Of a DNA stretch of 64,000 nt, positions 9,595 to 18,840 are shown in pieces. The translations under genes were made by a program, and so were the position numbers. Within the stretch, counting starts at the first letter, position 1. Every line of letters starts with the position of its first letter. The stretch is from Paramesorhizobium deserti (GTDB lineage Bacteria > Pseudomonadota > Alphaproteobacteria > Rhizobiales > Rhizobiaceae), in assembly GCF_001558695.1 (NCBI RefSeq), contig NZ_LNTU01000039.1:1-64000 (forward strand), written 5' to 3'. The notes below the pieces were generated by a model that saw only the letters and a list, made by a program, of their open reading frames with translations, had not been told where the DNA came from and did not search any database.

Positions 9595-9684
9595 AAGGTT
9601 TGGATCGGAATGATCATAGAGAGGGATGGGACGGCAGATAAAGCGGCAGCGAAGCGCCGTCCGGTGAGGTGATGATGAGACCGC
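9506..9684. repeat. 61-bp direct repeat, period 118 bp, at the break between two Ig-like ORFs
   Basis: 9506-9566 recurs at 9624-9684. Both copies encode GLIITSPDGASLPLYLPSHP on the minus strand, but the 118-bp period is not a multiple of three, so the two copies lie in different frames. The upstream ORF ends at 9614 just after the peptide in the right copy, and the downstream ORF resumes before the left copy. The layout is that expected from an out-of-frame recombination between repeated Ig modules. Confidence 0.9.
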
Positions 9685-11890
9685 CCTTGAAGTTCGGTGT
9701 CAGGGGGGTGTCGGCATGGTCGTTGGTGCCCACTTCGGGATTGAGAACCCCGATCGTCGAGATCAGCGCCGTGAAATCGACGCCCGCCGCGGCCGTCACA
9801 TAGATAGAGGCCTCACCTTTGTCGCCTTGCACCCGAGACACGTTGGAGGCGTCGCCCTGCAACGGATTGCTGCCACCGGAGAAAGTCAGCCGGTCATCCG
9901 GTATGCCGTTCCAAATCACTGGTGTGAAGGCCGGCATATACTGGCCCTTGCTGTCCTTATAGGTGCAGGTTAGCTGGTGCGGTACGCCCGCCGTAAGATC
10001 GTTGCCATCAGTGGATTGAAGCTGCATGGAGCCCAGCCCCGGCACCGGATCTGTCTTGGCCGAGAACTGGATTGTGAGTGTACCGATGTCGGGTTTTGTC
10101 CCGGCTTTTGCCTGGATGTAGGCCACGGCGGAACCGGACCCGTCATACTCGACACTGGTGACAGTGGTGCCGTCGGAAAGCGTGGTGGTCTGAGTTGGGT
10201 TGAGCTTGACGCCGGAGGTCGTGCCGCTCAAAAGCGTCCAATCGACCGGCTGATTACCGTGCTTCTGGCTGCCATCTGCTGTCTGGTAGGTTGCCTGCAA
10301 CAAATGCGGCGTGTTCTCCGACAGCGGATTGCCGTCGAGTGACTGGATGGCCAGCACATTTCCAGAAGGCGCTGCCTCCTCCTTCAGGCCGAAGTCCTTC
10401 TGTCCGATAGGCACATCCGGATTGTCGGATTGGGCGTAGATGGTGATCGTCATGTCCGGCTCCGGCTGAGGGCCATATATAGTCACGGTCACGGTAGAGC
10501 TCAGATTGCCCGTTACGTCTGTTGGGTTCTTGGGAGAAAAGACGAATTGATAGCCGGGATCGGAGGCAAATCCCCACCAGTACATGGAACTCATCTGGTC
10601 GCTGGTGTTCTGATTAGTCGCCGTCAATTGCACCGGCGTATACATCGGGATCGGATCCGGTCCCGAAATCTCGATCCCATGCGAGGGCTCTTCACCAAAT
10701 TGGAGAGGATAAAGAACACCCCAATCATAGACACGGGTCTGGTCGTTGAACCCCGAAGTGAAAATCATCGCTTTTGGAATGGGGGTCGTTCCATTGGCCT
10801 CGACCGAATTGGTCGCAATACCAGGCCCGTTACCCGCAATCAGCGACCAAGGCCCCTTGGAGAAGCTCAGCCGGTCCGATGGAAACGGTCTCCACTCCAT
10901 CGTGCGGGAGTTCAATCCACCATACCCAGCGGTGTAAGTGGACGTTATCCCGTGTAGCTGATCGAGGGTTAGTGGCTGGGTTTCATCGGACGTGACAGCC
11001 ATGCTGCCCTGGCCCGGCAGGGTCGCCGAAGTGCAGAAGACCGTAGCCTGACGGGAAAACACCGGGTTCGTGCCCGTTGCCGTTGCGGTTATCTTGATAT
11101 AAACCGGCTGCGAACTGACCACCCTTATGCCGTTCGCGGCGAAACCGCCATCATCGACCTTTGTCGGGTCCGTGGTCAGCAGCTGTACCGTGGCGCCCGA
11201 TGGGGGGGATCCATCAAAATCAACGGACCATGTGATTGTCCCGTTCCAGTTCGAATCCTGAGCGAGGTTGCCTGCGTAATCCGTAAAGCTCGCCAAGAGC
11301 GGGTGGACGCTTCCGTCTGTCAGAATCGTATAGGCTGCACGCAAATCGAGAGCGAAAATGTTTCCCGCCGGCGGTGAAGCGCTATTAAATCTAAGATCCA
11401 GTTTGGCTGGTGGGATGCCGAGGGATGGATCATCCGCCAGAGCATGAAAGGAATTGGTATAATATCCATAGTACCCACTACTCGGATTCGGGCCGAAATA
11501 TGTAAGGGTCGTTTCGAATAAACCGTTCGGGGACCGGGTGGACCGCAGCGGTTCTATCACATACATCAGATTTGGCGTATTATACCCACCAAAATAGTTA
11601 TTAACGAACGACCAGACGATAGCCTCTACGTTGGGGTCGTCGCATTTCGCCTGGATCTTCACCTGGGAATACATATTGAATTGGGAATTATTTGACGGAG
11701 AGACGAATTGAATCGTTGTGCCAGCCTTCTCGCCGGCTGCTGCCCCATGGCTGCCGCTCACCTGCGTCTTCCTGGGTGATCTGTCTGGAGCATCCTGCCC
11801 AACGGGAGCGCCGGTATCCGGCTGTGTGGGCTTGCTGGAATGCTTGTCGGTCTGGCCATCCGACCGCGGTTTCTTTGGATCTTTTGCCAT
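9614..11890 (-). CDS. Ig-like multi-domain protein, two three-part modules, truncated by frameshift
   Basis: 758 codons. ATG 11890 follows a strong site (AGGAGGAGAACAGGC). Residues 1-55 are polar and disordered-looking (Lys, Ser, Gln, Pro, Gly). Two ~330-residue modules follow. Each has a strand-rich domain starting I-x-F/I-SP or ISGPDP with a TVTIYGP-like strand, an Ig group-1-like domain (NPLSENTPHLLQATY in the second copy), and a third domain with PSDRLSFS or PDDRLTFSG and a closing NDHxDxxL. The protein stops shortly after the start of a third module (PSHPSL), where the next ORF continues in another frame. No signal peptide, so export by the general pathway is not apparent. Likely adhesin-like or structural; role unknown. 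Confidence 0.75.
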   Translation of the reverse strand: MAKDPKKPRSDGQTDKHSSKPTQPDTGAPVGQDAPDRSPRKTQVSGSHGAAAGEKAGTTIQFVSPSNNSQFNMYSQVKIQAKCDDPNVEAIVWSFVNNYFGGYNTPNLMYVIEPLRSTRSPNGLFETTLTYFGPNPSSGYYGYYTNSFHALADDPSLGIPPAKLDLRFNSASPPAGNIFALDLRAAYTILTDGSVHPLLASFTDYAGNLAQDSNWNGTITWSVDFDGSPPSGATVQLLTTDPTKVDDGGFAANGIRVVSSQPVYIKITATATGTNPVFSRQATVFCTSATLPGQGSMAVTSDETQPLTLDQLHGITSTYTAGYGGLNSRTMEWRPFPSDRLSFSKGPWSLIAGNGPGIATNSVEANGTTPIPKAMIFTSGFNDQTRVYDWGVLYPLQFGEEPSHGIEISGPDPIPMYTPVQLTATNQNTSDQMSSMYWWGFASDPGYQFVFSPKNPTDVTGNLSSTVTVTIYGPQPEPDMTITIYAQSDNPDVPIGQKDFGLKEEAAPSGNVLAIQSLDGNPLSENTPHLLQATYQTADGSQKHGNQPVDWTLLSGTTSGVKLNPTQTTTLSDGTTVTSVEYDGSGSAVAYIQAKAGTKPDIGTLTIQFSAKTDPVPGLGSMQLQSTDGNDLTAGVPHQLTCTYKDSKGQYMPAFTPVIWNGIPDDRLTFSGGSNPLQGDASNVSRVQGDKGEASIYVTAAAGVDFTALISTIGVLNPEVGTNDHADTPLTPNFKGGLIITSPDGASLPLYLPSHPSL

Positions 11891-11952
11891 GCCTGTTCTC
11901 CTCCTGGGTATACGAGCGCCGGCGCTTCAGCCGTCTCGCCCGGTTGGATTAA

Positions 11953-12039
11953 TCAATGATCGTCAGTTGCAGTGCATCGCCTCGACTGCTCTTCGCCATG
12001 TCCATGCGGGATCTTGGTAGGTGATTTGAACATATGCAT
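11953..12039 (-). CDS. Possible 28-codon leader ORF upstream of the Ig-like gene
   Basis: On the minus strand GGAGGGAGA stands directly before ATG 12039, with a second in-frame ATG at 12033. The frame stops at 11953, 63 bp before the ATG of the next gene. The peptide (MHMFKSPTKIPHGHGEEQS...) has no recognisable motif. The strong ribosome binding site is the only support; it may be a leader peptide or chance. Confidence 0.25.
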   Translation of the reverse strand: MHMFKSPTKIPHGHGEEQSRRCTATDDH

Positions 12040-12114
12040 TCTCCCTCCGGAGTAAGGGCGTCAGACATCCGCCCGGTGCTCCCAGGAAACGTCATTCGCA
12101 CGATCAGCGGATGT

Positions 12115-12137
12115 AGTGGCGCGGCATTAGCGCCACT
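12115..12137. terminator. Hairpin between two Ig-like genes
   Basis: AGTGGCGC pairs perfectly with GCGCCACT around a 7-nt loop. It lies 78 bp beyond the stop of the gene at 12215 and before the next minus-strand gene. No clear U-run follows on the minus strand, so it may be an attenuator or RNA-processing hairpin rather than a full terminator. Confidence 0.4.
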
Positions 12138-12214
12138 ATTGGTTATTTTCCGCGTTATACTCCGCGTATTGTTCGCATGCGCCTGATCACGGATGCGCAG
12201 TTCGGCTTACTGCC

Positions 12215-13573
12215 TCATGAGTCAGGCGTGAAATCAATCCGCACCGGGTATAGTCCATTCATCCGCGGCTGCAGGGAGTTCGTTCCATTATATGTGTACA
12301 TAATCCACATATATCCCGGGTAACCCGCATTACTTCCACAAAAATTTTCTAATACTTTTGAGTACGGAATTGTAATAGGCAAATAGGTTTTACCATCGGT
12401 TCCGTAATTCTTTACGAACTGTTCTCCCGTCTTTGCATTAAAATTCAATATTCTTGTTTGCATGGTTTCCGTGTCACCATCCGGCAACCAGCCATTTAAC
12501 CAGGCCGTTACTCGTATGATATCATTATCTCTGTAGTTATCCTTGCCATTCAACTGGGGTGCCGGGATGGCGAGCCGCAGCACGAGGGCTGCTGAATCCA
12601 AATCATCATAGGTAAGTGCGCGGTTCGGGATTGGGACGATGTAATGTCTCTTGTCTGAATCCGCGTTATCAACCCCTGTATCGAGCATAACGGGCAATAA
12701 GGAAGAATCCGAAGGTAGCGTATCAGGCAGATCATCCGGTCTGGCCAACGGCACGCCATCGAAATCAAATGAATTCACCTGCGAATAATAGCCTTTCGAC
12801 TCGCCAAAAATCATATACGCTATGCTATTATTCTTTGGCGAAAGATATCCAAATGGGAAGTCAACCTCCAGCGAATTACCGTCCCAGGACTTTATTGGCT
12901 GAATCAGCCGTCCTCGTTTGTTTGTATCACTCCCTGAAAGCGTCCATATAATATAATAACTATTTGTAGTTGGCGGTTGCTTTCCCGAAAAAGCCATAGG
13001 TACGCTAGCCGACATCTGGCTGTATTGCTTAGCTGGCTGTTCCTCACTGCCGTCGAGATCCGGTACATCGAGTTTGTTGTTGTCTTTCGGTATTTTGGGC
13101 TGATTTAGGGTTCCGTTATCGTTGAAGGTTACGAATGCAACTGGCTGATAATTGAAGACACCAAGCCCAACATTATTCTCCCGTTCGACGACCTCGCTCG
13201 GGGGCGGTGGAGGTGTCTGCGGATAGGCGGTTATCGTCGTTATCGTCGTATATCGTCCGGCCGCGAGAATGGACGCAAAGCCATTGGCATCCGTGGTCGA
13301 ATGGCCCAAATCACGCGCTGCCGGAGGAATTCCATTGCCTTTGCTATCGGGTACCCAGTACAGGACCCTGTTACCTATAATGTCGGCCTGCCAATATACA
13401 TCGATCCCTTCAGGCGCAGCATTACCTTGGCTATCAACGACTGACGCAGTCAGCTGGATGACGGTTTCGGCCGGCGGCGGTTGTGTCTCATCACCATCAC
13501 CAAATGTTTCCGCGTTTTGCGTGGGCGATGTGACTGCGCTAATTATGTATTTGATATCGTCATTGTTCGCCAT
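12215..13573 (-). CDS. Ig-like/beta-rich protein without signal peptide
   Basis: 452 codons from ATG 13573. Residues ~1-140 include a bacterial Ig group-1-like domain (VIQLTASVVDSQGNAAPEGI, then a strand with STTDANGFASI). A proline-rich linker follows (PQTPPPPPSE), then two further beta-rich regions: ~150-290 with YYIIWTLSG and GYLSPKNNSIAYMIFG, and ~290-452 with RHYIVPIPNRAL, IIRVTAWLNGWLPDG, LPITIPYSKVLENF. The same two-part C-terminal layout is seen in the neighbours, suggesting one family. No secretion signal, membrane segment or catalytic motif was found. It is 80 bp downstream of the next gene in the same direction, so probably cotranscribed. No function assigned. Confidence 0.75.
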   Translation of the reverse strand: MANNDDIKYIISAVTSPTQNAETFGDGDETQPPPAETVIQLTASVVDSQGNAAPEGIDVYWQADIIGNRVLYWVPDSKGNGIPPAARDLGHSTTDANGFASILAAGRYTTITTITAYPQTPPPPPSEVVERENNVGLGVFNYQPVAFVTFNDNGTLNQPKIPKDNNKLDVPDLDGSEEQPAKQYSQMSASVPMAFSGKQPPTTNSYYIIWTLSGSDTNKRGRLIQPIKSWDGNSLEVDFPFGYLSPKNNSIAYMIFGESKGYYSQVNSFDFDGVPLARPDDLPDTLPSDSSLLPVMLDTGVDNADSDKRHYIVPIPNRALTYDDLDSAALVLRLAIPAPQLNGKDNYRDNDIIRVTAWLNGWLPDGDTETMQTRILNFNAKTGEQFVKNYGTDGKTYLPITIPYSKVLENFCGSNAGYPGYMWIMYTYNGTNSLQPRMNGLYPVRIDFTPDS

Positions 13574-13652
13574 TTTTCTAACTCCCTGTATTGAAAATGG
13601 AATGCTCAGCGACAGCGTATCCTGCTCCGGAAGCGCTGCCGCTGAATGGCCC

Positions 13653-15233
13653 TTACGTGTTCAATTTGTAGGTGAGATAACTGCCGGCGAAGAACCACGA
13701 GGCCCGGTTTGTCGGAGTGTCCTGATACTTATTGAGAGGCGTAATATAAAGGTCGAGATAGGACTCGGATCCCCTGCCGTTCATATCCGCCCCATATCCG
13801 CTAAGAAATCCAGAGGGGATCACCGCGGAATAGGGCGAATTGCCAGTTCCGACCTTTAAAAACTTATTCACATCCCCCTGCGGATCCGGCCAGGCCTGAT
13901 AGCCAGATTTGTCAACGCCATTGGGATAGAGAGCAAAGAACAAATACCATTTGCTATCGAGGACGTCGCTCGGCATCTCGCTCTTCACCACAACCGGGAG
14001 CCCGCCCAGCTTCCAATTCAACAAGTCGTCTCCTGAAATCCATGAGCCTGGGCGTACGGTCCAGTCGGTCACCCCCACCAAAGCACTGGAAATATCCGAC
14101 CGACGATTGATTTTCGGAGGATCGTTGGCAGGCGGCATATTAGCAATTTCGCCGCTTGTGCCGAACGATTGACGACTTGATCTATAAATATAGGGTTTAG
14201 GCCTATCTGTCTGGGCGTAAAGTACCGGCGTGTTATGAAGCTGTTCGTTGTCGGTCCCATTATAGAGAATACCGGTTGGTTCCCAATCGTTTTCGGGCAG
14301 ATCCGGTGCGTTTATATCCGAAAATAGCAGATGTTCACCCTGACCTTGGAGGACAAGGAAGGTCGTATAATCCGGTGTTCCCCAGGTCGACTGCGCAATC
14401 GCCGTACTGGGATCAGGCAAGTGCAGCGCAAACGTATTGCCGCCGGTCACATCCAGCACCCCATTCACAGCGTCGGTTGTAACTGCTTGCCGCATCTCTT
14501 CCGGAGTAGTGTCGGTTATACTGGCAATAACGACGGGTTGGCTGCGAACCGCGTAGGTTTGCTTCTCCGCGCCAGGGACGGTGGCGCTTGCGGTGACCTT
14601 CCAGGTTTGCGTTGAAGCGAGCCTTAGGGTTGCCTTACCGTCCGTTGTGGTTCTAATGGGATACCATAGGGCTTGTCGGACGCCCGGGGCGGCGGGATAA
14701 TCCTGCCCCACCATGGTCGTGCTGCGGAAGCTGGGTCCTGGTACAGCGGGCGTATAGTCCCATTGAACTTCGGCGCCGACAATGCCATTTCCCTGATAAT
14801 CGGTCAGCTGAATCGTCAATAGGATGGTGTGTGCATCATCAAAATGATCGGGAGGCACGTTATTTTGATCAACTATGGGCCCCACGACAGCAGCGGAAAT
14901 AGGCGTAAGCGTCGACGTTTTGGTAGGGTCGTTGGGATCGTCCCACTCCTGAAAGGTTATCGGCTTCGTGATTGGCGTGTCTGATGCCACTTGCGCTTTA
15001 ATGCTGACGGAGCCCTTCTCCGCATCCGCGACAGTGATCTTTCCAGTCGCCTGCAAGGTGGATGCATCAATGGGTACCTTTGGTTCCATGGTTCCTTTTG
15101 TAGGGGTAAAGATGACATATCGATCGTTGGGATCCGGCGGAAGGGTCGCGACACTAACCACAACTGGATATTCCACGCCGACGGGAGCAACCGTTGCTAT
15201 GGTCTCCCATTTTGCATCGTATAGGTCTGCCAT
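13653..15233 (-). CDS. Ig-like/beta-rich protein, first gene of the Ig-like group
   Basis: 526 codons; ATG 15233 with TAGGAGA eight bases upstream. The first ~110 residues look like one strand-rich domain (VEYPVVVSVATLPPDPNDRYV). Residues ~115-245 look like an Ig group-1 domain (ILLTIQLTDYQGNGIVGAEVQW ... TTTDGKATLRL). The C-terminal ~280 residues resemble the ends of the two downstream proteins (NGVLDVTGGNTFALHLPDP, later PSGFLSGYG and a final strand). No signal peptide, lipobox or membrane helix. It is the promoter-proximal gene of four on this strand. Role unknown; a cytoplasmic, contact-released or specially exported structural protein are all possible. Confidence 0.75.
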   Translation of the reverse strand: MADLYDAKWETIATVAPVGVEYPVVVSVATLPPDPNDRYVIFTPTKGTMEPKVPIDASTLQATGKITVADAEKGSVSIKAQVASDTPITKPITFQEWDDPNDPTKTSTLTPISAAVVGPIVDQNNVPPDHFDDAHTILLTIQLTDYQGNGIVGAEVQWDYTPAVPGPSFRSTTMVGQDYPAAPGVRQALWYPIRTTTDGKATLRLASTQTWKVTASATVPGAEKQTYAVRSQPVVIASITDTTPEEMRQAVTTDAVNGVLDVTGGNTFALHLPDPSTAIAQSTWGTPDYTTFLVLQGQGEHLLFSDINAPDLPENDWEPTGILYNGTDNEQLHNTPVLYAQTDRPKPYIYRSSRQSFGTSGEIANMPPANDPPKINRRSDISSALVGVTDWTVRPGSWISGDDLLNWKLGGLPVVVKSEMPSDVLDSKWYLFFALYPNGVDKSGYQAWPDPQGDVNKFLKVGTGNSPYSAVIPSGFLSGYGADMNGRGSESYLDLYITPLNKYQDTPTNRASWFFAGSYLTYKLNT

Positions 15234-16174
15234 AATCTTGATCTCCTATTTATTGTTCTCAATCACCCGGTATGGCTGCCCTCGAACCCAATCGCGTAGC
15301 AAACAAACGTCACGGCGAGGCTGGCGGGTAAGGCAGCACAAGATCATCCAACAGCCAGAATCGTAATCTGCTCTGACCGGCATAAAGTTGACGGATCGTC
15401 GTGGTCGCGGAAGATCCGCGGCCCGAACATCTTCAGGGAATCAGGATAAAGAGCCCACAGGTCTGGAATACATCGTTATATTTTTTATTATATTTTCCGA
15501 CCGCAATATTCCCCATATATAGAATTATTTTGTTGCCTACAGACTCCTCCTCCTACACAACGTTATTCACTATATACCTACAGATCACAGCACTTTGTGA
15601 AATATAGTTTTGTTTATCTTTAAGTAAACGTGTCATATCAAGCTTCATGCGGCAAGTTTTTCCCATTAATAAGGAAATTTTTATTTTAATACAATGAAGT
15701 ATATTAGATGTCGGATATCGGTTACAGGAATGCGGGTCAGGCATGTAGCGCTATCATGATCTGGCACTCCGCCAGCGGAGATCACGTGTAATCGCATTAC
15801 CGCGCGCGATACCCCATCAGAGACCGGTGGCGGTCAGAGCACTTGCGCTTGCCTACCGCCGGTTTCGTGGGTGCTGAGCTAAGGTTGCTACTCTTTGAAG
15901 CGGAGAATGAATGACCGCTTGCATGCGGAGAGCAAAATAAACCTGCTCCTATACGCACCGTCTGATGAAGACCCAGGGCCGATGGGCCACGCCGCTGACA
16001 TTCATCTCGGCCATTTCCTTGCTTTTCTCGGGTGACAAAACAAAGAGAATCGCTTCTATCCTTTCGATATCTGGAAGATGGATTGTCATTCAGGATAGAC
16101 CCTGGAACAGAATGAGATGTGAGACTTACGGCGACTACCGAGCGGGCCGGCTGACCTACCAGTAAGGATGATGA
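15234..16174. other. Long AT-rich intergenic region between Ig-like genes and glycan locus
   Basis: About 940 bp between divergent gene groups. 15470-15740 is strongly AT-rich and is the natural place for the promoter of the minus-strand Ig-like genes; an AGGAGGAGGAG run is present on the minus strand near 15550. Short ORFs in both directions lack good starts or recognisable content. The right part (15780-16170) is of ordinary composition and leads into the glycosyltransferase. Confidence 0.5.
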
Positions 16175-17182
16175 ATGTTCTCTAAGCTGAAAGGCATCAT
16201 TCCAGCACGAGTAAAGGACGCAACAAAACATAAGGAAAGCGCGCCGGCTGTCGGAACGCGGATCGCTTTCTCGATTCCCGGCGAACCCGAAGACGGCTTT
16301 CTCTCGCAGATTGCTCTGTTCGACCTCGCGCTTCGCCAGATGTCCCAGCCGCTTCGCGACGCGCGCGTCATCGCCCACTTACGCGGCGGCGAGGCGACTG
16401 TGGTTCCGCTCCGCTGGCGGCCGCATCTGAAAAATGTCGAACTACGCTTCATCAAACCCGCTCCCGATCAAAAGCCGGCTTATGCCACCCAGGCGATGGA
16501 CCGGTTCCGCATCAATGAACCGGATCTCGATGTCGTGATCCTCTGTGACGCCGATACGCTTCTACTTGGCGGTATTGATGATGTCCTACGGCAACTGGCT
16601 CTTGGAACGCCTGTCGCGGGTGTGATCGCCCATTTTCCGCCTCCGGATTTCCAGGATCCCAACCAGGATTGGCGCGACCTGTCGAAGCGGATCATAGGCT
16701 CATCGGTTACCTTGCTTCATCCCTATACGCTAGTTGATCCCAACCTAGTGCAGGGGCAGGATCGGCCTCTGGCGCCATTCTATCTCAATCACGGTTTTCT
16801 TGCGTTCCGGGCGGATGCGCTCAAGGAGTTCTCAAGACGATATATAGATATGCGGGCTCGCGTGGCCGGACATATGACAAAATATCCGCAATTTGTGGGC
16901 CAGGTGTCGTTAACGTTGACGCAGCATGAACTCGGATGGAAGCCAGCCGCCCTTCCCATGCGCTACAACTTCCCAAATGACGCGCGGGCGCTTGATTTGC
17001 ACAAATATGAAGCTGGTGATATCCGGGTGCTTCATTATCTGCGCGAACGCAGCTACAAGCGTAATGAATTAAGCAGCAGCGACACCGCATTCTACCGGTT
17101 CATGAAACTGGAACTGGATGCCGCTGACCGGATCGTGCAGAGCGCTCTGCAACGCATCACTGGGGGAGAATACCCCTTTTGA
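16175..17182 (+). CDS. Glycosyltransferase-like protein (GT-A fold)
   Basis: 335 codons; ATG 16175 preceded by AAGGATG. Residues 118-133 (DVVILCDADTLLLGGI) give a hydrophobic strand ending in a D125-A-D127 motif, the metal/nucleotide-sugar site of GT-A glycosyltransferases. A later NHGFLAFRADAL resembles the acceptor-side segment seen in GT8-like enzymes. No signal peptide, so cytoplasmic. First gene of a six-gene, closely spaced plus-strand group (to 21614) that looks like a surface-glycan synthesis or decoration set. Sugar donor and acceptor cannot be told. Confidence 0.7.
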   Translation: MFSKLKGIIPARVKDATKHKESAPAVGTRIAFSIPGEPEDGFLSQIALFDLALRQMSQPLRDARVIAHLRGGEATVVPLRWRPHLKNVELRFIKPAPDQKPAYATQAMDRFRINEPDLDVVILCDADTLLLGGIDDVLRQLALGTPVAGVIAHFPPPDFQDPNQDWRDLSKRIIGSSVTLLHPYTLVDPNLVQGQDRPLAPFYLNHGFLAFRADALKEFSRRYIDMRARVAGHMTKYPQFVGQVSLTLTQHELGWKPAALPMRYNFPNDARALDLHKYEAGDIRVLHYLRERSYKRNELSSSDTAFYRFMKLELDAADRIVQSALQRITGGEYPF

Positions 17183-17229
17183 CGCAGCCGCAAACCCGCT
17201 ATTCAAGATGCGCTGATAATGGAAGACGA

Positions 17230-18162
17230 ATGACGGCAACCACCGTGAAAAATGGGACCGAGGCCAAGAAATTCATCGTAACCTGCCACGGTTGGAGCGC
17301 AAGCAACTGGCTTGCTTATGCGCTGAATGCCCATGACGATATTTCCTGTGCGCATAGCAGCGCGGCCATCGTCGCCGACGATCCCGCCATTTTTGACGGC
17401 GACGGCCTGAGGGAAAATATCCCAGTGCTGCGGAAGGGGTATATTCAACGTCAAACCAAGCCAATTTCGGATGTTTATGCCGAAATCGCGGCAAGCCATC
17501 CCGCCCCCTTCATAGGCTCGGTCCATACGTATCGGCTTCGTGATCTTCCGGTGCAAAGCGAATGCTTCGGTCCTCCGGATACCGCCTTCCCAGTGGTCAA
17601 TCTGGTCCGCCACCCGCTTGATCTGGTGGTCTCCGGCTACGGCCAATTCAAGGACTTGTTTCCAATCGATCTAAACGAATTTGCTTGGACCCTTCGCAAG
17701 ATTGCCGATCACGGTTTGGACATCATCGAGGACGTCTGTGCACGCCATGACAAGCGACCCGGCGACTTCGACCAGGTTTGCTTTTTCGGTGCCTGTGTTG
17801 TCCTCGGCAGTCTGCAGCTCGATCTGAAAGCGCGGGATAGAATTCAGCAGCCCCCTGCGAATACGTCCTGGGATTACCGGGGTGCAGTAAAAATGGAGGA
17901 GGTGACACGCTCACCAGAGACTTTGGCCGAATTGATCGAACGACTGACCGGCGAAACCGGACTGGCGACACCGGCCTATCTGCGAAAGGTCTCCTCAATG
18001 GGCCGGATCAACACACATCATCATTCGGCTCGCCCCAGCAGCGTCGAACGATGGCGGGATTTGGAAGACTGGCAGCAGGAAGCCTTCAGCCGTTTTCTTG
18101 ATCACTTTGGTCTGCGCGCGGCCTATATTGAAATGGGCTATAATTTTGATTTCATGGATTAA
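17230..18162 (+). CDS. Sulfotransferase-like protein
   Basis: 310 codons. ATG 17230 is preferred over the upstream in-frame TTG 17179 because GGAAG stands before it. The N-terminus (FIVTCHGWSASNWLAYALN) fits the 5'-phosphosulfate loop of PAPS-dependent sulfotransferases, and VRHPLDLVVSGYGQF fits the 3'-phosphate-binding RHPxDxxxS motif. Such enzymes put sulfate on glycans or lipids. It follows the glycosyltransferase and precedes an acetyltransferase, consistent with non-sugar decoration of a polysaccharide. The classical Lys of the first loop is not obvious, so the family is likely but the activity less certain. Confidence 0.65.
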   Translation: MTATTVKNGTEAKKFIVTCHGWSASNWLAYALNAHDDISCAHSSAAIVADDPAIFDGDGLRENIPVLRKGYIQRQTKPISDVYAEIAASHPAPFIGSVHTYRLRDLPVQSECFGPPDTAFPVVNLVRHPLDLVVSGYGQFKDLFPIDLNEFAWTLRKIADHGLDIIEDVCARHDKRPGDFDQVCFFGACVVLGSLQLDLKARDRIQQPPANTSWDYRGAVKMEEVTRSPETLAELIERLTGETGLATPAYLRKVSSMGRINTHHHSARPSSVERWRDLEDWQQEAFSRFLDHFGLRAAYIEMGYNFDFMD

Positions 18163-18173
18163 TTGATGAGCAG

Positions 18174-18833
18174 ATGGCTAATGTTGTAATCTTTGGAACG
18201 GGCCAGATGGCCGAAGTGGCTAAATTCTACCTGGACTGGGAGGGAAGCCACAAGGTTGTCGCCTTCGCGGTCAATCAGGAATATCTGAGGGAGCCCCTTA
18301 AGGACGGACTTCCTGTCGTTGCCTGGGAGGGGTTGGAAAGTTCCTTTTCCCCAAGCCAAGTCTCGCTTTTCGCGCCCATAAGTTACAAAGGCGTGAACCA
18401 GCATCGCGTGAATAAATTCAATGAGGGGCTTGATCGAGGCTATGACTTCATCAGCTTTATCCATCCCAAGGCCCATTACTACGACACACCCGTCGGCCGG
18501 AATACCTTCATCATGGAGGCTAATGTAATACAGCCACATGTCACCATCGGCGACAACTGTATTCTGTGGAGCGGCAACCACATTGGTCACCATACACATA
18601 TCCTCGATCATACTTTCATCGCCTCCCATGTCGTGGTGTCGGGAGGCGTCGAGATTGGCATGCGCTGCTTCATCGGCGTAAACGCCACAATCCGCGACAA
18701 CGTGAAAATCGGGCATGCATGCGTCATCGGCGCGGGTGCCATCGTGCTGTCCGATTTGCCCGACCGCGCGGTCGTGCCCGGTGAGAAATCCGAGGTATCT
18801 CGCCTGACCAGCGACAAATTACGAAGGATATGA
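18174..18833 (+). CDS. NeuD-like sugar O/N-acetyltransferase (hexapeptide repeat)
   Basis: 219 codons. The N-terminal ~85 residues form a small Rossmann-like domain (VVIFGTGQMAEVAKFYL), as in NeuD/PglD-type acyltransferases. From ~105 on, hexapeptide-repeat turns occur (VIQPHVTIGDNCILWSGN, GVEIGMRCFIGVNATI, VKIGHACVIGAGAIV), building a left-handed beta-helix that binds acetyl-CoA between trimer subunits. The HIGHHTHI segment carries the expected catalytic His region. Adjacent DegT-type and WbqC genes fit acylation of an amino sugar. Confidence 0.82.
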   Translation: MANVVIFGTGQMAEVAKFYLDWEGSHKVVAFAVNQEYLREPLKDGLPVVAWEGLESSFSPSQVSLFAPISYKGVNQHRVNKFNEGLDRGYDFISFIHPKAHYYDTPVGRNTFIMEANVIQPHVTIGDNCILWSGNHIGHHTHILDHTFIASHVVVSGGVEIGMRCFIGVNATIRDNVKIGHACVIGAGAIVLSDLPDRAVVPGEKSEVSRLTSDKLRRI

Positions 18834-18840
18834 GACCGTA

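Noticed and set aside
15797-16378. Minus-strand ORF of 193 codons upstream of the glycosyltransferase
   Set aside because: It overlaps the start of a better-supported plus-strand gene, has no ribosome binding site support and no motif.
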